From assembly GCA_002104895.1 (NCBI GenBank), contig MCFG01000208.1, forward strand, positions 38,501 through 102,500: 64,000 nt of DNA. The letters run 5' to 3'. Shown one piece after another: positions 60,001-64,000 of this stretch. Position 1 is the first letter of the stretch. Every line of letters begins with the position of its first letter. The notes under the pieces were generated by a model. That model ran no database searches and was not told the DNA's origin. It was given only the letters and a program-made list of their open reading frames with translations. The DNA comes from Anaeromyces robustus. Lineage: Eukaryota; Neocallimastigomycota; Neocallimastigomycetes; Neocallimastigales; Neocallimastigaceae. The position numbers and the translations under genes were made by a program.

Positions 60001-60404
60001 ATTCCATTAATTATCATTTATGTAAAATGAGTAAAGAAGAAGTTATAGAGAAATGTGAAACCAATTTAGATGATTATTATGATTGTACATTATTAAAAGA
60101 AGATTCTCCTGACGATATCTATTATAACTGTTTATATTATTTTAATGATGATGCCTGTCAAAAGTTTTATGAAGATCCATATAAAGATTTTCCAGAATGT
60201 CTTGTTGCTGAAAGATATCAATCATTTAATATTTTCAGTAAAAATGATATAAAATGGGAATATTATAATGAAAATTGTCCAAAGATTATTGAAGCTGGAT
60301 ATAATCTATTAAATGAACCTTCACCAACAAATAATGATTTTGATATTAATAGTACTACTACTACTATAACCGATATTGATTCCACCCCAACTCTATTTGT
60401 ATAA
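57054..60404 (+). CDS. Secreted subtilisin-like serine protease with chitin-binding-like module and Cys-rich tail
   Basis: An intronless 1,116-residue protein. Residues 1-22 are a signal peptide, and about 25-215 a pro-region with a candidate dibasic site (KRGDKK, KRSVEN). The S8 peptidase domain is about 230-525. The triad is Asp242 (YIIDDGF), His302 (PYHGVGVSSVAAG) and Ser469 (ESGTSFSSPIAAG), with oxyanion Asn387 (GAGND). The usual GHGT is YHGVG, a divergence next to the active His. Residues 542-589 form a CBM18-like knot (KCGINSSGKK...CDEGCCSKEGKC...CQSDYGFC) with an enlarged loop. From 595 to about 1075 come repeated Cys motifs of 70-100 residues (C-x3-L/I...EYCELF-R-SE-KC), an unrecognised repeat. 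It ends in a short Thr-rich tail. Probable role: wall-associated extracellular proteolysis. Confidence 0.88.
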   Translation: MKNYYFLLTIVILFNYFIGVYSENANYIVNILRKETDKTFDDEKPEIQLKIEELVNDRMNDIYDVIEENKESYVLENGEQDQKLEELETNPLRKRGDKKFKYKFFNPRSKYNHSKRSVENEDTEYIPIKSKLINHVCPINNYYAINVYLSDDIVETVCHLPNVISCEKSFNYELYDNVHKEDFDYEIIRKKINETDVSEQYIDFYPNFLEAICNDDVIGYEYNPTFRYPVSAGKGIDIYIIDDGFITYHDDFDTYEGTEDERTVACDAISSIDEIILTDEETKNSCFGVFDEEDNAYVEPYHGVGVSSVAAGKIYGVAKKANIHDIASDLSHISVLRAFDFIMLNGKPHKTVINISLGSTTFYHKSVDDKLAELIKNGFIIFVGAGNDNKNCCASKDSEEFFAFTGYRKAIAVGSASTNYGSVGYTKEEFSNYGDCVDIFAPGDVVMASFYYGTIDSKEEYSIHESGTSFSSPIAAGVAASIMSENPEYEFDNESMRKVLIGLANKGSIKGLKADSNTPRRFINNGKNKIITSSSLDNDENKCGINSSGKKIICDEGCCSKEGKCISIFSDQVEKCLIENGCQSDYGFCTTKENSIAECEIEIENNKECLFEISTELNDEDFLYCENYDRNGCTSFFGSLNDPWETNRINICSIARNFKDFGFINTMDIAKYYKYDDICREDIQTKYKKLCENEASDYKKCFIDNEVLNIYSKYRSRELDSLKDNEIQSLRKACIDFKSDYCVDFRSRKNQIVLTYPSCELFRHSSYYNMDQIFYEEMRRIKDRGNDFMNFCERFIEYQESKCDNILEEYDECLPIFTTTNTTTIGEEEEELIMKNCSIFKSEKCQSFYENKYNLIPLCHNYTMTMKYEKSELLINFEDTVNNYKNICDNVEFNDEMKEKIISDCKNELQNNECLFDYDPKMKDEDIASYCELFRSEKCNKEYTFSNGVCKLAQTYYNNNNKNNNNNTDTEIVSMLNEYERKYSINYHLCKMSKEEVIEKCETNLDDYYDCTLLKEDSPDDIYYNCLYYFNDDACQKFYEDPYKDFPECLVAERYQSFNIFSKNDIKWEYYNENCPKIIEAGYNLLNEPSPTNNDFDINSTTTTITDIDSTPTLFV

Positions 60405-60900
60405 GTCATTTACAGTAACAACAACAACAACAACAAAAAAAAAAAAAAAAAGAAATATATTGGAAGTCTACTATTAATAGTTTGTTAATTCTCAAAAATA
60501 TTTTTCAAAAAAATATTTTCTGAAATTGATTTTGTTTGTAACTACTAACCACCATGACTTTGAAAAAGTAACAAATTATATATTATAACTATTAATTAAG
60601 TATTTAAAAAAATTTTTTTACAAAAATCAATATATTTCTATACTTTTATATATGTATAGATATGTAAACATTAATATATATTACATAAATAATAAAAATT
60701 AAAAAAAAAATAAAAATATAATGAAGTAAATGAATAAGAATTTATATTCAATATATATATATGTATATATATATATATTTAATAATAAAAATATTATAAT
60801 AAATAAAATATAAATATATATTGAATATATATTGTAGAAAAATAAAGAATATTAAATTAAAAAAAAAAAAACAAAAAATACCAAAATAAATAATAATCGT
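60405..60900. other. Gene-free AT-rich 3' flank of the protease gene
   Basis: (CAA)n followed by poly-A at 60,418-60,450 and (TA)n at 60,750-60,780. No gene is visible. Confidence 0.6.
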
Positions 60901-60955
60901 AATGGGGCGCATATCAAAGATTTGTAGGTTGCATTTCGCAATGGGGCGCATAATT
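60901..60955. repeat. GC-rich motif pair (GCATTTCGCAATGGGGCGCAT), site 1
   Basis: The block AATGGGGCGCATA occurs twice in 55 bp, separated by TCAAAGATTTGTAGG and TTGCATTTCGC. It is far more G/C-rich than the surroundings. The same arrangement recurs at 61,865 and, inverted, at 62,754. Confidence 0.85.
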
Positions 60956-61029
60956 ATATAAATAATTAAATCAATAAAAATATAATATATAAATAAATAA
61001 ATAAATAAATAATAAAATTACAAAATAAT

Positions 61030-61570
61030 TTAATATTTTTTTTTTATATTTTTTTTATTTAATAATATTTAATATTCTTTTTTTCTTAATATTTTAATAA
61101 TATTGAATATTCATTTTGGTTATTATTTTAATGATATTGAATATTTTTGAATATTTTTTTGAATATTTTTTTTATTTATTATTAATTTTTTTTTTAAAGT
61201 TTTAGTATTTTTTTAAATGTAAATAATATATAAATTATATATATTTTTTATATTTTATATTTTATATTTGTTTTTTTCTATTAAACTTTACTTTTATTAT
61301 TAATATTTTAATAATATTTAATATTCTTTTTTTTATTTAAAATAATAATATTATTATTTATTAATAAATATATTGATATTTTTCAAACTAACCCAATTCA
61401 ATGAGAATTAAAATTCTTTAATAATCATTATTGAATTAGATTTATATTTTTAGAATAATTTTGACAATTAATTATAATTTATAATTTTAGTAATCATCTT
61501 CATTTGTTATAATTTATATTTATTTAAATCAAATAAACAATTAAACCATAATTCAACAATATCAATTTTT
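61030..61570. repeat. Dispersed repeat, copy related to 45,230-45,600
   Basis: The same ordered blocks as at 45,230-45,600: AATATT subrepeats, TTATTAATAAATATATTGAT, TTTTTCAAACTA, and TCAAATAAACAATTAAACCA. It carries an additional internal segment of about 90 bp. Confidence 0.6.
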
Positions 61571-61864
61571 TTAACCACTTTTTAATGAGCTCGAATTCCA
61601 GTTTTTAAAATTTCTTTCATTTTATATTAAAAATTTTTCAAATCAAAAAAATTTAATAGATTTAATTTTAAAGTGTCTAAAGTTTATTGCTTTTTTATTT
61701 ATTATTTATTATCATAAAATATATACAAATATAATATTGTTATATTATTTACTATTTATTATTTTATTTATTATTATTCATTTATCAAAAAAAAAAAAAA
61801 ATAAAATAAATATATTTAATTTTATAATGAATTTTAATTTTTTATTTTAATTTTTTTGGGAGAG

Positions 61865-61957
61865 TTTCATTTCGCAATGTTGCATTTCGCAATGGGGCGC
61901 ATGACAAAGATTTGAAGGTTGCATTTCGCAATGTTGCAATTCGCAATGGGGCGCATA
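61865..61957. repeat. GC-rich motif array, site 2
   Basis: TTTCATTTCGCAATG, TTGCATTTCGCAATGGGGCG, CATGACAAAGATTTGAAGG, TTGCATTTCGCAATG, TTGCAATTCGCAATGGGGCG, CATAATT. It is a longer version of site 1, followed by the same ATAAATAATTAAAT flank, so the two sites are direct repeats about 960 bp apart. Confidence 0.85.
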
Positions 61958-62753
61958 ATTGTATAAATAATTAAATAAATAAAAATAATATAAAGAATTA
62001 TTTAATATTTTTTTTTTATTTAATAATTTTTTTTTATTTAATAATATTTTTTTATTTAATGTTTTAATAAAATTAAATATTTTTTTTAATATTGAATATT
62101 TTTTTAGTATTTTAATAATATTTTATTTATTTTTTTTATTTAATGATATTGAATATTTCTTCAATATTTTTTTATTTAATATTTTAATAATATTGAATAT
62201 TTTTTGAATATTTTTTTTATTTAATTATAATTTTTATTTAATATTTTAATAATATTGAATATTTTTTTTTATATTTCAAATCAAAAAAATTTTATAAAAA
62301 TATTTAATTTTATAATGAATTTTTATTTTTATATTTTTTTTTTTGTAAATAAGTAATTTATAAAAAAATATTTATTTATTTGTTTCTTTTCTTTATTCTA
62401 AAGTTTATATTATTTTTTTATTTATTATTTGTTATTGTCTTTTTAATAAAAATACATATATAATACTGTTATATTATTTATTATCTTTTATTTTATTTAT
62501 TATTATTCATTTATCAAAAAAATTATATAAATATATTTAATTTTATAATAAGTTTTTTTTTTTTTTTTTTATTTTTTTACTTTTTTTTTTTTGTAATTAA
62601 GTAATTAATAAAAAAAGAAATATTTATTTATTTGTTTATTTTCTATTCATTTATTTATATATATTTTTTATTTTATTTTTTTAAATTATATATTATTTTA
62701 TTTTATAATGTGGCTTTCTATATTATTTTTTATGTTCCTCATTGCAAAAATTT
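61958..62753. other. Interior of the inverted GC-motif pair, AT-rich
   Basis: AATATTTTTT/AATATTGAATA subrepeats and two similar blocks around 62,380-62,520 and 62,520-62,640 (ATTTATTTGTTT...). No gene. Confidence 0.6.
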
Positions 62754-62803
62754 AATATGCGCCCCATATCATATTGCGAAATGCAACATTGCGAAATGCA
62801 ACA
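62754..62803. repeat. GC-rich motif array, site 3 (inverted)
   Basis: The complement of the site 2 pattern: TATGCGCCCCATATCATATT, then GCGAAATGCAACATTGCGAAATGCAAC. With site 2 it forms a terminal-inverted-repeat pair about 940 bp apart, as expected for a non-autonomous transposon. No target duplication was identified. Confidence 0.75.
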
Positions 62804-62929
62804 CATTCCTAAAAATGATATAATATTATTATTAAAATATAAATTTTTTCTAAAAAAGAAAAAAGATAATTTCTAAAATTTTATTAAATTTAATTTTTTA
62901 TTAGTAATATTTTTTTTTTTTCAAAAAAA

Positions 62930-63900
62930 TATATTAGTGATTTATCAAGAAATGGAAAAGTATCAATAATGTCTATTCATTTAAAAAAGTTTAAATTTAT
63001 ATATATTTATATATATATATATATTTTAAATATTTCTTTGACATGATTACTATTTATATTAGTATCGTATTTATTAATAATATTATTGACAAAGTTAATA
63101 TATATAAAACACATATAATATTATTACATTCTGAATAAGTATTATCAAAGAGAATTTTAATAAATAAATTTGGAGATGTTTTTTTTTTATCTATTTTATT
63201 AATAAAATTTACCAGTTTCAGAGTCTATATACATATATTTTTTTATATAATGGAAAAAGAATTGATATTTTTTTCTCTAAATAAATTTTAATGGGAAAAC
63301 CCAACTAAAAATACGTTTTTTTTTCAAAATCTTTATTTTTTCATATGGTCTAGTTCAACATAAATAATACTGCAGAAATATTTTCACATATATGAATATC
63401 TCCTTCATATCCTGTTCCTATATCCGATAATATACCTCTATATTTATTGAGTATATTTTGCATAATAATAATATAATACTTACACATATTAAAACGATTG
63501 ATAAAGGTTAAAAAATAATTTTTAATATTTACTTTTTTTTGATAAGAAGCAAGTAATATACTATTAAAAGTATTTATATTTATCTTATCATACTTTAATT
63601 CATGTTTTATTATCTAAATTTATTTCGATTATAAAAAGTGTTTTTTTTTTCTCTAACTAAATAGTAATGAATTTCATGTTTATTATTCATTGGCATATTA
63701 TCAACAATTTCTATTTTTTTTTGGTAATAATAATTAATTATTTTATTTTTTAAATAGTTATATATATATAAAACGTTTATAGTATTTATAGTATTTCCAT
63801 TATATATATGGTAATTATGTTGAATCAAGTTTTTTGCTTCATGAATAGGATATCCAGAGAAGGAGTAATTGGTTTTTGAAATTCAAAATTCAGCATTCAT
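62930..63900 (-). pseudogene. Family C relic, copy 2 (extended)
   Basis: The minus strand reads TNYSFSGYPIHEAKNLIQHN, then YHIYNGNTINTINVLYIYNY, ending NKHEIHYYLVREKKNTFYNR at TAA 63610-63612. After small breaks it continues as KHELKYDKININTFNSILLA, LNKYRGILSDIGTGYEGDIH and ICENISAVLFML, and after a further gap as PNLFIKILFDNTYSECNNII and NINSNHVKEIFKI (about 63,180-63,040). The last part is homologous to the relic at 31,262-31,500. This is the longest view of this unrecognised family. Many frameshifts show it is dead. Confidence 0.4.
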
Positions 63901-64000
63901 GAAAATAAAATAAATAATCCAAAATAAAATTGTTCAAAATTTTATTTTGGAAAATATTATTGAATGAATCATATATTTACTATAATATTATCATTTACTT

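Overview
The window is extremely AT-rich and full of homopolymer runs, 3-5 base microsatellites and long gene-poor stretches. Genes are isolated; some have short GT-AG introns and others are long and intronless. A secreted multi-domain xylanase with Thr-rich linkers, a scaffoldin-like cysteine-repeat protein and several bacterial-looking genes all point to an anaerobic gut fungus (Neocallimastigomycetes). This assignment is an inference from gene content and composition; no rRNA or marker gene is present.

Region 1 (about 1-11,400) is unlike the rest. It is a two-stranded cluster of intronless genes: a TFIIS/RPB9-type zinc ribbon cut by the window edge, a separate C-terminal part of the largest RNA polymerase subunit, a family B DNA polymerase of the eukaryotic/large-DNA-virus type broken by one frameshift, and five unrecognised proteins (one also frameshifted). 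Its own transcription and replication genes suggest an endogenous nucleocytoplasmic large DNA virus (Nucleocytoviricota-like) insertion, partly decayed and invaded by microsatellites and Asn/Asp-rich coding repeats. This is the most unusual content of the window.

Region 2 (about 11,400-37,000) is mostly AT-rich non-coding DNA. It contains a conspicuously GC-richer tannase-like hydrolase (16,102-17,856, a probable recent transfer from a rumen bacterium), an Asn-rich C2H2 zinc-finger protein, a spliced cysteine-rich type I membrane protein, and many relics: two copies of a beta-trefoil-like module, an Rpn-type PD-(D/E)XK transposase, and three small unrecognised paralogous families (called A, B and C here). 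It also holds a MITE-like inverted-repeat element with a second, partial copy, strong hairpins and a 32-bp minisatellite.

Region 3 (about 37,500-49,000) has a truncated bacterial-type acyltransferase, a three-exon scaffoldin-like gene, a spliced choline-transporter-like (CTL/Pns1) gene, a dead OFA-like MFS transporter, and a 506-bp non-autonomous DNA transposon with 9-bp target-site duplications.

Region 4 (about 50,000-64,000) has the two large secreted proteins. One is a 1,348-residue enzyme with three GH11 xylanase modules, one SGNH acetyl-xylan-esterase-like module and two CBM18 chitin-binding modules. The other is a 1,116-residue subtilisin-like protease with a chitin-binding-like module and a cysteine-rich tail. 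Neither has an obvious dockerin, so both may be held on the fungal chitin wall rather than in the cellulosome. The window ends in repeats carrying a distinctive GC-rich motif and another relic of family C.
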